From Robiginitalea biformata HTCC2501 (lineage in GTDB: Bacteria; Bacteroidota; Bacteroidia; Flavobacteriales; Flavobacteriaceae), in contig NC_013222.1 in the NCBI RefSeq assembly GCF_000024125.1, forward strand, positions 2,272,501 through 2,336,500: a stretch of DNA of 64,000 bases, given 5' to 3'. The notes under the pieces are model-generated. The model was not told the origin of the DNA, ran no database searches, and saw only the letters and a list, made by a program, of their open reading frames with translations. Positions 49,884-57,536 of this stretch are shown here, in pieces. The number at the start of each line of letters is the position of its first letter. Positions within the stretch are counted from its first letter, which is position 1. Both the position numbers and the translations under genes were made by a program.

Positions 49884-50972
49884 ATGTCAACCATTGAAAT
49901 CAACTCCCGCGCCCTCTTGGGCCAACTCAATCGGCTTAGCGGCCTGATCAACAACACCCTGCCCGTTCTCAGCCACGTGAAGGTTGAAACCCAAAAAGGC
50001 CACGTCTTTATGACGGCCTCGAATCTGGAAACCACCGCGAGTGTCCTTTTTGAGGCCAAATGCAAACCAGGATCCATCACCTGCATTCCTCACAACACCC
50101 TGTCTTCTATCTTGAAAAACCTCCCGGACGCTCCGGTATCGATCACTATTGAATCGGATGGGGTTATTCAAAATGCCGAAATCGTATGTGGGGATGCAGA
50201 TTACAAGCTCCCGGGACTGCCCCCGGATGATTTCCCGCGGATCGCAGAACACCCATGGGAGGAGAAGATCGAATTGGAGGCCGCCCATTTCTTACAAACC
50301 CTTAAAACAGCCACCCGATTTACAGATCAAACCGACGAACTCTCGGGCTTTCAAAACATCATTTTGGATGCCGAAAGCGGGTACCTGGAAGTGATGGCCA
50401 TGACCCGCCACCTTTTGTTTAAGCGGCAGATCACTAAGGCGAAAAAGAAATTTATGATGATGGTGACAACCAAAGCGGCCACCTACCTGGCCAGCGGGGC
50501 GTTCACTTCTGAGAAAATAAAACTTTCCGAGGCTAAAAATATGCTGCTCATAACCGGTGACAACATTGCGGTGCACGTGCGGCAACCCGAATGGAAGCCC
50601 CCGCAGTACCAACTGCTATTCTCCAAAGATAGGGTTCAACACGGATGGGAGGCCAACACGGAAGAACTCAAAACCAAGCTCTCCCGGCTGCTCTCGGCCT
50701 GCCAAAGCCGATTTGCCATCGCTGACTTCGACATGAAAAAGGACCGGACAACCCTTAAAATCGAGGACGAGGCCTATGCGACCCGCGGCCAGGAGATCGT
50801 ACCGGCGGAGCTTACGGGGTCAGCTGTTAAGGTGCGGTACCAGATCGCAACGCTGCAACTGGCGCTTTCCGTTGTGGAAGAGGAGCGGGTCAAATTGGAA
50901 TTTCAGGCGGCCAACACCGCTACATTTATTGACACTGAAAACACGAAAATGCTGGTAATGCCCTCTATGTAG
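49884..50972 (+). CDS. dnaN: Element-encoded DNA polymerase III beta (sliding clamp) homologue
   Basis: 362 aa, about the size of cellular DnaN (365-375). Three tandem clamp domains are discernible: LLGQLNRLSGLINNTLPVLSHVKVETQKGHVFMTASNLETTASVLFEA, then LPGLPPDDFPRIAEHPWEEKIELEAAHFLQTLKTATRFTD, and a C-terminal NTATFIDTENTKMLVMPSM ending like the clamp hydrophobic pocket. Dimeric processivity ring that recruits polymerase. No polymerase is seen in the element, so it probably captures host PolC/DnaE. Followed at 24 nt by the DnaA-C-like gene. Confidence 0.88.
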   Translation: MSTIEINSRALLGQLNRLSGLINNTLPVLSHVKVETQKGHVFMTASNLETTASVLFEAKCKPGSITCIPHNTLSSILKNLPDAPVSITIESDGVIQNAEIVCGDADYKLPGLPPDDFPRIAEHPWEEKIELEAAHFLQTLKTATRFTDQTDELSGFQNIILDAESGYLEVMAMTRHLLFKRQITKAKKKFMMMVTTKAATYLASGAFTSEKIKLSEAKNMLLITGDNIAVHVRQPEWKPPQYQLLFSKDRVQHGWEANTEELKTKLSRLLSACQSRFAIADFDMKKDRTTLKIEDEAYATRGQEIVPAELTGSAVKVRYQIATLQLALSVVEEERVKLEFQAANTATFIDTENTKMLVMPSM

Positions 50973-50996
50973 GGGGCTTGACCACCGCCAAGCACT

Positions 50997-51383
50997 ATGG
51001 AAGAACTCTTGCAAGTCATATCAGATTACTCCCGAATCCCCATGGACGAGCTCAGGGAGAAAACCCGTGTGCAGCGGATCATATACTACCAGTTCATTTT
51101 CTGCTATCTGGCCCTGGATCAAAAGATTGCTTCGGCGCCCGACATCAGCAGAAAGCTTGGCCGGTTTGATCACTCTTTTGCACGGCGCTCCCGTAGAAAA
51201 ATCAAAGAATGGCTATCCTATGACAAGAACTTGGCCCGGGACATCCAGGCCATTGAAAGCACTTATTATTACCGAGATCGCGCCCTAATTGTGCGGGATC
51301 TTATCGGACAAATGACATGGCAGCAGCTATCTGAGATCATCGACTACGCAAAATCAATGGGGCTGGAGACTAAAGCGTTCTAA
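50997..51383 (+). CDS. Free-standing DnaA domain IV-like DNA-binding protein
   Basis: 128 aa. The pattern ISDYSRIPMDELREKTRVQRIIYYQFIFCYLA ... APDISRKLGRFDHSFARRSRRKIKEWL parallels the DnaA C-terminal domain, including the basic-loop/HTH segment and the DH(T/S) signature of DnaA-box binding. No AAA+ ATPase domain is present. With the adjacent clamp it suggests control of replication initiation on the element or interference with host DnaA boxes. Its 3' end overlaps the convergent reverse-strand gene by 4 nt. Confidence 0.7.
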   Translation: MEELLQVISDYSRIPMDELREKTRVQRIIYYQFIFCYLALDQKIASAPDISRKLGRFDHSFARRSRRKIKEWLSYDKNLARDIQAIESTYYYRDRALIVRDLIGQMTWQQLSEIIDYAKSMGLETKAF

Positions 51384-51835
51384 AGGAGTGGAACGGAGCG
51401 AAACGGCCTTGCCGGCACCCCCACCTCTCCTATTTTAATCAGGAGTGCCCTAACCTCTTTTGGCCGCACAATTTCTTTGCGAGATACCGCCTTTTGGGTG
51501 GTGTTTCGGTTTTCGGCCATTATCTTCCAAAGCGCGGCGGTAAGCACTTTATAGCTCAGATAGGGGAGTTTGGCCGCCAAGTCCATTTTGTTGACGCCGC
51601 CGCCGCCCAGGTCCACCTGTTTTCCGTATTGTTCCAGGGGCTCCCCGATTTCCTTTAGAAAGGCCACTACTTCATTGCTTTGCAGGTAATTCTGGTGTTT
51701 GGCCTTTTCAAGGGGGATACCCCGGGACTGGGCAATGATCGGGTTGATGATTTTGGAGAACTCGTCGCGCGAGAAGGGCCTTATTTTGCTTAGAAGCCTT
51801 TTCTTCGAAGTGCGATAGCTGGTGAAAACGAGCAT
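51380..51835 (-). CDS. Reverse-strand protein of unknown function
   Basis: 151 aa, basic. MLVFTSYRTSKKRLLSKIRPFSRDEF, a glycine knot (DLGGGGVNKMDLAAKLPYL) and a C-terminal VRPKEVRALLIKIGEVG. No family recognised. A copy of the recurrent motif on the same strand, 11 nt upstream of its ATG, ties it to the element regulon. Placed between the replication genes and the virion module; a late regulator is one guess. Confidence 0.55.
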   Translation of the reverse strand: MLVFTSYRTSKKRLLSKIRPFSRDEFSKIINPIIAQSRGIPLEKAKHQNYLQSNEVVAFLKEIGEPLEQYGKQVDLGGGGVNKMDLAAKLPYLSYKVLTAALWKIMAENRNTTQKAVSRKEIVRPKEVRALLIKIGEVGVPARPFRSVPLL

Positions 51836-51846
51836 ATTTGAAGGTA

Positions 51847-51860
51847 TAGGTTACTTGATG
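51847..51860 (-). promoter_or_regulatory. Recurrent element motif, copy 9, minus strand (CATCAAGTAACCTA)
   Basis: Same core and same spacing to the start codon (ATG 51835) as the plus-strand copies. This shows that the motif follows gene orientation. Confidence 0.6.
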
Positions 51861-51889
51861 CTTCAAATTTATGTAAGAAGTCCCTTTCG

Positions 51890-52009
51890 TTATTCATCTT
51901 TTATACTTCCTATTTCGGAAAACACGCAGCACATCCGGAAAAATACTATTGTCAGCGAGCCAAGGCCCGAACCTCGCGCTAGACTTATCCAATATTTGCT
52001 GCAACTCAT
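51890..52009 (-). CDS. Possible 39-aa protein downstream of a motif copy
   Basis: ATG 52009 to TAA 51890, product MSCSKYWISLARGSGLGSLT then IVFFRMCCVFSEIGSIKDE. The only support is a minus-strand CATCAAGTAC (52012-52021) ending 2 nt before the ATG. The composition (six Ser, three Cys) is not typical of the neighbours. It may instead be a leader or non-coding RNA region. Confidence 0.2.
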   Translation of the reverse strand: MSCSKYWISLARGSGLGSLTIVFFRMCCVFSEIGSIKDE

Positions 52010-52011
52010 CT

Positions 52012-52021
52012 GTACTTGATG
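52012..52021 (-). promoter_or_regulatory. Recurrent element motif, copy 10, minus strand (CATCAAGTAC)
   Basis: Core match 2 nt before a minus-strand ATG. No strong gene follows, so this may be a second promoter-proximal copy for the 51835 gene. Confidence 0.4.
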
Positions 52022-52120
52022 AAGTTTTGGAAACCAGACGCCGGGGGTTAGGTCATCCCCCGGCCCTTCCAAAAACCATGATCATTGAAATAGCACATGG
52101 AATACGCGGATGTAAATTTT

Positions 52121-53887
52121 ATGGCCAAAAGGAAGGTTGCCGCGGGCACGGGTTTCGATTCATTGTTTGAAACGTCAGCCTGCCAACCCACTTTTTTAGG
52201 CAAGAGCGACACGTACTTTACCGTGGCCCAAATGAAAAAATGGGCGTATCGGTTTAAAGACCAGACCCGAAAACTTGCCCTTGGTCATTTCTCCGGGATG
52301 CCACTCTCTCAGACGTGCCAGGCAATTTACAAGTTCCTCTACAGTCATATTCAATACGAACTTGACGGAGAACGCCAGCACCTTAAAAGCCCTGCATGCA
52401 GCTGGGCCACACGAGGGGAGGGGACTGACTGCAAAAGCTACAGCATTTTTGCCAGTACGATTTTGCAGAACCTTGGGATCAAACACTATTTCCGCAAAGT
52501 ACGCCAACCGGGTTTAAATCCGGAGCTATGGACCCACGTATATGTAGTGGTTCCAAAAGATCAGGACAGCATGGACCTCAGGGCTGGGCACTACGTTATT
52601 GACGCAACCTTGCACAACAATACTGAGGTCACATACACAGAGAAAAACGACACACCTATGACAAAGGTTTCACTTCCCCACTACGGATTGCAGGCCCCGG
52701 GCCTGGCCGCGTGTTCGTGCACGCCCAAGCTGAAAAAGGAACCCGTCACACAGGATACTACCTACCAGGCGCCCACCAAAACGCCATCCCAACTTGTAGA
52801 ACAACCCATTGTCCGCCTGGCCCTGGCAGCTGGCCTCGGCGCCACTGAGCAGCAACGCTTTTCCGCGGCGGTCGAAAATTTCAAAAAATTCCTTTTCGAA
52901 CTTGAGGCCAAGGGCTTGCCGCGCGCGGCCTCCGAGGCCGCTATGAAGCGGCTTTCTGAGTCCATCCGGAAAGGGGAGGGGGAGCCTACCATTGCCGACC
53001 TATTATCTCCCCGCGCCTCCGGGCTTGGCATCACAGGGGTTGAAGTCGGCCTGATTTCCCAACTCTTACCGACGGGCCGCACATCGAGCGGACGTAGCAA
53101 TACCGGAATTGTAGAGGGGATTTCCAACACATCCGGAGCCCTACAGCAGGCCGGGGGACTCATCACCTCGATTGTGCCCACCGAAATCTGGGACAAGACT
53201 TTCGGGGCGGTATTCGCCAACGGCTTCAATTTTAAGTGTTGGGGGGCTACTTGGAACCCTACCAAGGCGGAAGAAGTTTTCACCCAGGAAGCGGATAAAA
53301 TCCGCAACTGGTTTTCCCAGGCGCTCAATACACCGCTTGTGGGACTTGAAAAGGCCATCAACGATTTCTGGATTAAATTTTACGGGGTGCGCAGCACCGA
53401 ACGCCACTGGCTCGGATCGTCTGCCAAGGATTGTACCAAGGACGGGCTCAAACTTCTGATCGGCTCCCTGGATGGGCTGGCATCTGAGCTCCGCACTGCG
53501 CAAAAAAGCGCCATCGAAGGAGCAGGCCATGTAGTTCAAAGCACACTCGCGGTTAAACGCACCTATCCGCCCGAGGAGCACACCGGGCGGCATTCGCTCA
53601 CCTACGAAGTTCCGCAATACAAGGTGCTGATCAATAACGCTGGCAGCCAGGTCACACCGTCTACTCCGGTGGCCCGTAATACGAATTCATCGACTTATGT
53701 AGACCCGTTGGGGAACGTCTACATTGATGGTCAGCTTACTATCCCCGCAAATAACTCAAGTACCAACAGAAATTTCACCAACGATCAACCTCAAAAAGCA
53801 GGTTTCGGTACCGGCGCCCTCTTACTCGTAGGAGCGGTAGCACTCGGAGCCATGTATTTCAAAAACAATTCTAATTCTAAATCGTAA
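52121..53887 (+). CDS. Membrane-anchored transglutaminase-fold protein, probable virion protein
   Basis: 588 aa from ATG 52121 (ATG 52097 would add 8). Residues about 20-185 form a transglutaminase-like cysteine hydrolase with a Cys104-His139-Asp161 triad (EGTDCKSYS, LWTHVYVVVP, YVIDATLH). A Pro-rich linker, a long Ala/Ser-rich helical region (about 225-350), a globular part (about 365-480) and a C-terminal TM (GTGALLLVGAVALGAMYF) with a short polar tail follow. Opens the presumed structural operon. May cleave peptidoglycan peptides during entry, process capsid proteins, or be a structural scaffold. Confidence 0.65.
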   Translation: MAKRKVAAGTGFDSLFETSACQPTFLGKSDTYFTVAQMKKWAYRFKDQTRKLALGHFSGMPLSQTCQAIYKFLYSHIQYELDGERQHLKSPACSWATRGEGTDCKSYSIFASTILQNLGIKHYFRKVRQPGLNPELWTHVYVVVPKDQDSMDLRAGHYVIDATLHNNTEVTYTEKNDTPMTKVSLPHYGLQAPGLAACSCTPKLKKEPVTQDTTYQAPTKTPSQLVEQPIVRLALAAGLGATEQQRFSAAVENFKKFLFELEAKGLPRAASEAAMKRLSESIRKGEGEPTIADLLSPRASGLGITGVEVGLISQLLPTGRTSSGRSNTGIVEGISNTSGALQQAGGLITSIVPTEIWDKTFGAVFANGFNFKCWGATWNPTKAEEVFTQEADKIRNWFSQALNTPLVGLEKAINDFWIKFYGVRSTERHWLGSSAKDCTKDGLKLLIGSLDGLASELRTAQKSAIEGAGHVVQSTLAVKRTYPPEEHTGRHSLTYEVPQYKVLINNAGSQVTPSTPVARNTNSSTYVDPLGNVYIDGQLTIPANNSSTNRNFTNDQPQKAGFGTGALLLVGAVALGAMYFKNNSNSKS

Positions 53888-53891
53888 CACG

Positions 53892-54344
53892 ATGAAAGTT
53901 CAAACACCATCAGTAAAAAGCATTGCCGACAAAGGATTGGTCGTTGGCGGCGCTATTGTGGGCGGGGCAGCATCCAAGGGTGTTGTAGGGCTGCTACCTG
54001 CCGGAAAATTAACCAAAATCGGCGTTGCCGCTGTTTCTCTGGCAGGGGCCGTCGCGATCAAAGGCAAAGACACCGGAGCCCAGATCGCCCAGGGTGCACT
54101 GCTCGGCATGGCCGTAGTTCAGGGCCTGGAAGCCGCACAGGAGGCCCTGGCGCCGACCATCCAGGGGTATGTTTCCTCAGGGGAACCCTCAAAAATCAAG
54201 GAGTTTGTCTCCCGGGCCGCCGGTCTGGGCAGTGCAGACAACTTTTACCCGGGGCTGGAGCCACACACTCCGACCGCCCACGCGGCTCAACCCGCATTGG
54301 CCGGCCCCTACAACCAGAAGCGCGTACCCCTCGGGGCCGTGTAA
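53892..54344 (+). CDS. Gly/Ala-rich hydrophobic protein of the virion module
   Basis: 150 aa. Two hydrophobic, glycine-zipper-like stretches (LVVGGAIVGGAASKGVVGLL, IGVAAVSLAGAVAIKG) and a third moderately hydrophobic helix, then a polar C-terminus (NFYPGLEPHTPTAHAAQ). Likely membrane-associated. Starts 4 nt after the transglutaminase-fold gene, so the products are probably made together. Confidence 0.55.
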   Translation: MKVQTPSVKSIADKGLVVGGAIVGGAASKGVVGLLPAGKLTKIGVAAVSLAGAVAIKGKDTGAQIAQGALLGMAVVQGLEAAQEALAPTIQGYVSSGEPSKIKEFVSRAAGLGSADNFYPGLEPHTPTAHAAQPALAGPYNQKRVPLGAV

Positions 54345-54369
54345 GGTTTATCTGATTTCCAAAACGACC

Positions 54370-54390
54370 CATCAAGTGCACGAGTAAAAC
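54370..54390 (+). promoter_or_regulatory. Diverged recurrent motif, copy 11, before the capsid candidate
   Basis: CATCAAGTGCACGAGTAAAAC keeps CATCAAGT and a separate GAGTAAAA, as if the motif were split by an insertion. It lies 27 nt upstream of ATG 54418. Confidence 0.35.
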
Positions 54391-54417
54391 AATTGTAGAA
54401 CATCAAAAAATAAAAAG

Positions 54418-55032
54418 ATGGACAATTTACTCGGGCACAAAACCGCCCTCAACTTTATCCTCGCAGTGGCAGCTCTGTTGAGTACATCCCTGCAAAACGC
54501 CATTAACGATGGCAAACTGGGCCTGGAGCCGAACGAACTGTTTGTGAAAAAGCAGATCGACGGGGCATCTGGCATTGTCAAACTCATTGACAGCAACACC
54601 AAGCAATTGGATGGGGTCTGTTCCTTTGACAGCGACGGTCGGATGAATCAGAACCGGGCCGCCGTGTTTAATCGCCTGACCGTTCACTACGGCACGGGCA
54701 ATGACGGAGCCGGAGCCGGCACCATTGATTACAGCGACGCTATACCGGCAGTGCTGCTCAATGCAGAGATCGTCATTAGCCAGGAGGGGCGCCAGGTGCT
54801 TCGCCGGAGTGTTCGCAGCATTGTAGCTGGTGACGGATCCGGGGTGGAAACCAAAGCAGGGGATCAGTACGCAGACCTGTCGAGCTTGCGCCTTTTGGCC
54901 GACGAGCGGGACGTGCAAATCAACCTGCACTTTGCCACAGGGGCGGCCATGCCCGCCGCCGGGGCCGGTACCACGCCGTTTATTTACGTCAGCCTGGATG
55001 CGCTGACCACAAAGAAAACGGCCATTTCCTAA
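54418..55032 (+). CDS. Candidate major capsid protein (204 aa)
   Basis: 204 aa, no family recognised. Start MDNLLGHKTALNFILAVAALLSTSLQNAI is a helix. The remainder alternates beta strands and Gly/Ala-rich loops (FNRLTVHYGTGNDGAGAG, VLLNAEIVISQEGRQVLRR, VQINLHFATGAAMPA, FIYVSLDALTTKKT), compatible with a jelly-roll. It is transcribed alone and closed by the strongest terminator in the element, as expected of the most abundant virion protein. The capsid role is inferred from position, size and expression signals only. Confidence 0.45.
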   Translation: MDNLLGHKTALNFILAVAALLSTSLQNAINDGKLGLEPNELFVKKQIDGASGIVKLIDSNTKQLDGVCSFDSDGRMNQNRAAVFNRLTVHYGTGNDGAGAGTIDYSDAIPAVLLNAEIVISQEGRQVLRRSVRSIVAGDGSGVETKAGDQYADLSSLRLLADERDVQINLHFATGAAMPAAGAGTTPFIYVSLDALTTKKTAIS

Positions 55033-55052
55033 GCCATTTAAAACAACCTCAG

Positions 55053-55095
55053 TAGCAAAAGCCTTGCCTATCGAAAAGGCAGGGCTTTTTTGCTA
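55053..55095 (+). terminator. Strong terminator after the capsid candidate
   Basis: A long hairpin, outer arms TAGCAAAAGCC and GGGCTTTTTTGCTA, inner arms TTGCCT and AGGCA, tetraloop-like centre. The T-run is built into the 3' arm. Confidence 0.85.
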
Positions 55096-55114
55096 CCCAT
55101 AACAACACAAAATC

Positions 55115-55468
55115 ATGGAAGTATCAGATTTAGAAGAAGAAATTGTTGACCTGACAATCATCGCGGGTCAATCCATCACCGAGGAAAGTATTAAACTGCC
55201 CGCCGGTAAATGCGTCGGCATGGGAGTTATAAGCGCCGGTGCGGACCCCACTCAGATCGTGAACCTGTCCGTTCTGGACGGGGGCAGCGAAGTGGTCAAG
55301 GCAAGTGATTACCGCTTTTCTGTGCGCACCAACGGAGGCCCCTGGCTCGGAACGCTGCGCAACCGGTCCTTTGACTGTAACCGCAATGTAACGGTTCGCT
55401 TGGCATCAGCCGCCAACCTGGCTGCTGACCTGACCATTCAGGTGCTTTTTGTAATCCTGCGAGACTAA
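55115..55468 (+). CDS. Small beta-rich virion protein candidate
   Basis: 117 aa. Strand-rich sequence (EIVDLTIIAGQSITEESIKLPAGKCVGMGVISAG, VTVRLASAANLAADLTIQVLFVILRD) with a regular hydrophobic alternation typical of a single jelly-roll or Ig-like fold. Could be a minor capsid or vertex protein. No family recognised. First gene after the terminator. Confidence 0.45.
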   Translation: MEVSDLEEEIVDLTIIAGQSITEESIKLPAGKCVGMGVISAGADPTQIVNLSVLDGGSEVVKASDYRFSVRTNGGPWLGTLRNRSFDCNRNVTVRLASAANLAADLTIQVLFVILRD

Positions 55469-55474
55469 ACCGCT

Positions 55475-55810
55475 ATGAGTTTATTCGTAGGAAATGTAGC
55501 CTCGCGGATCGTCTACACGAGCCAGAACAGCTTTAAAGTAGACGGAGGGATGCTTGCTCCCACCTTCTACAATGAAGGGCAGACTGCTGTGCTGATCAAC
55601 GACCTGGAAGTGCTCCCTGGGGAAAGTTACGCGGTGGATGTGCCCAATGTGGTCATCCAAAGCCCCTTTTCGATCAAGTTTAAGAGCGAGGCGGGGAAAA
55701 CAGATCGCGTGCGCATATCCTATGTGACAGTCAGCGGCCCGCTGGTCAATCCGCTTACCGGGGCGGCGTACTCCCCGGCTGAACTCACCGCGCTAAAAGC
55801 CACTTGTTAA
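55475..55810 (+). CDS. Second small beta-rich virion protein candidate
   Basis: 111 aa. ASRIVYTSQNSFKVDGGMLAPTFYNEGQTAVLINDLEVLPGESYAVDVPN reads like a compact beta sandwich with a PGES turn. Follows the preceding gene by 6 nt. Possibly a spike base or receptor-binding head; not recognised. Confidence 0.45.
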   Translation: MSLFVGNVASRIVYTSQNSFKVDGGMLAPTFYNEGQTAVLINDLEVLPGESYAVDVPNVVIQSPFSIKFKSEAGKTDRVRISYVTVSGPLVNPLTGAAYSPAELTALKATC

Positions 55811-55819
55811 TTATCACCC

Positions 55820-56821
55820 ATGGCAGCATTTAATGAAGAAATTAAACGATGGGAGTCCTTTCTCTCCAAAAATTCCAAGCGGTACCTGCGCATTGAAAAT
55901 GCCGATACCCTGGAATTTGTCAAGGGAGGCGGCGCAGAAAACCCAAGTTGGTTTTTTCTCGATGACGTGCTGCGCTCCCACGCTTCCGTAGCCGAGTGGG
56001 TGGATTCTGTGATCCAGGATAATGATATATCCCGTGCAACGGTTTATTTCCGGCAGAAATCCGCCCAGGGTGAGGGCCGGGTCCCGGGGTATTCGGATGA
56101 GACTTTTGATGTGTCTGCGCGCCTAGCCATGCTCTCCATGAAGGGGGCTAAAACGCCGGTGCTCGAGCACCACCGAGGGCCGGCATCCGGGGGCTATCAA
56201 GGAGCCGTGCAGCACCCAACTTCACAAAACCACAACACCATGAATCAGAACCATCATTCGAACGGCAATGCCTATCCCGTGCCCTACGGCATGGGCGCGG
56301 CTATTATGCAGAGCGGAGGCGGACTGATGTCGGCAGCGGCAGCTGCTGGCCTCGGCCTGCCCGAATTTATTGACCTGAAAAAGAAAGCCGACCGAGCGGA
56401 CGAGTATAAGGAAGAACGGGACAAGCTGCGCATTGAAAATGAGAAGCTCATTATCGACAATCGCCAGCTGACATCAGATAAAGAAACCGCTGAAAAGGAA
56501 AAAACCCTTGCCCTTTTGGAAAGCAAACTAGAGCGGCAAAGCTTTTTTGAAAGCCCAGGATTTCAAAAGCTGGTGGAAACCGCCGGACCGGCACTGGCCG
56601 CCGTGCTCTCCAAAGCCGGCGGACAAAACAGCGCTGGTGGAGTAGGCGCCCCGGGTGATGGGACGGCCTCCGAGGCTAAACGCAGCCTGATCACTTACAT
56701 CCTGGACCCGGCGGTGGATGATCAGCTTGCCCGGACCCTAGAATATATTATCGCCCTTGCATCAAGCAACAACGAATTTATCACCGAGATCAATCAGGTA
56801 ATTCAGAAACACCATGGCTGA
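55820..56821 (+). CDS. Coiled-coil virion-module protein with His/Asn-rich linker
   Basis: 333 aa. A globular N-terminus (RYLRIENADTLEFVKGGGAENPSWFFLDDVLRSHASVAEWV), a linker rich in Gln, Asn, His and Gly (about 135-175), then a strong coiled coil (about 190-245: KEERDKLRIENEKLIIDNRQLTSDKETAEKEKTLALLESKL), a Gly-rich hinge and a C-terminal helical domain. No ATP-binding motif, so it is not the packaging ATPase. Overlaps the next gene by 8 nt. Confidence 0.5.
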   Translation: MAAFNEEIKRWESFLSKNSKRYLRIENADTLEFVKGGGAENPSWFFLDDVLRSHASVAEWVDSVIQDNDISRATVYFRQKSAQGEGRVPGYSDETFDVSARLAMLSMKGAKTPVLEHHRGPASGGYQGAVQHPTSQNHNTMNQNHHSNGNAYPVPYGMGAAIMQSGGGLMSAAAAAGLGLPEFIDLKKKADRADEYKEERDKLRIENEKLIIDNRQLTSDKETAEKEKTLALLESKLERQSFFESPGFQKLVETAGPALAAVLSKAGGQNSAGGVGAPGDGTASEAKRSLITYILDPAVDDQLARTLEYIIALASSNNEFITEINQVIQKHHG

Positions 56822-57002
56822 TACAATTAAAATAAGGCAGACCAGTCCCGTGGCCAACATGAAGCGGGAAAAGCTTATGCGGGCCATCAATGAGTTATCG
56901 GACACCGAACTTATGAATCTGGACACGCTGCTCGGCAGCAAAAAAGCACGTGGCTACCTCTCAAGTAACGTGAAATTCGCTGGGCTTAAAATGATGATTT
57001 AA
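56814..57002 (+). CDS. 62-aa basic helical protein
   Basis: Basic helical stretch (NMKREKLMRAINELSDTELMNLDTLLGSKKARGYL). Start overlaps the previous gene by 8 nt; the stop shares one base with the next ATG. No family recognised. Confidence 0.5.
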   Translation: MADTIKIRQTSPVANMKREKLMRAINELSDTELMNLDTLLGSKKARGYLSSNVKFAGLKMMI

Positions 57003-57526
57003 TGGAAACGACCATTGACAAAGTAAAAGCCACCATCGACCGCCGGGCCAAGGCCGCGGCAACAAACCCTATGCCGGTTATTCTAATCGTCGGCGGGCTT
57101 ATCGGCGGTTACTACCTGATTAAGGCTTTGCGAGGCCTGAGCAATACGCTCGACCTTTCGGATGATCCGGGGGCCGGAGGAGGAGGCACCACCACGCAGA
57201 ACCCAGGGCAGGTAAGCCAGGGGGCGACTATTACCAACACCCAAGCCAAAACAATTGCCGCCACACTCCTGTCCGCAATGGATGGGTTTGGCGGGATGGG
57301 TAGTAATGATTTCCTGCGCATGAAAGCAGCTCTGGCAGGCAAAAACGCCCACGACTTTAACCTGATCAGCAAAGAATTTGGAACACCCCGCCGCAGCATT
57401 TTTACCGGGGAAGAATCCATTGCCATCCTCGGAGGCGAAAAGCTTTCCCTCTCGCAGTGGATCAGCAAGGAGGCCAGTGACAGCCAGTTGGCTGAGCTGC
57501 GCCAAATCATACCAGGGGTATTTTAA
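57002..57526 (+). CDS. Single-TM virion-module protein
   Basis: 174 aa. Charged N-terminus, one TM at about 22-42 (NPMPVILIVGGLIGGYYLIKAL), a Gly/Thr/Gln-rich spacer (PGAGGGGTTTQNPGQVSQ), then an about 110-residue helical domain (TQAKTIAATLLSAMDGFGGMGSNDFLRMKAALAG). The helical domain's GMGSND(F) repeat-like turn recalls annexin-type helix-turn motifs, but this is weak. No family recognised. Confidence 0.5.
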   Translation: METTIDKVKATIDRRAKAAATNPMPVILIVGGLIGGYYLIKALRGLSNTLDLSDDPGAGGGGTTTQNPGQVSQGATITNTQAKTIAATLLSAMDGFGGMGSNDFLRMKAALAGKNAHDFNLISKEFGTPRRSIFTGEESIAILGGEKLSLSQWISKEASDSQLAELRQIIPGVF

Positions 57527-57536
57527 AAATTAAGCC

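Noticed and set aside
55820..56821. Packaging ATPase or terminase
   Set aside because: No Walker A or B motif; the protein is coiled-coil with a low-complexity linker.
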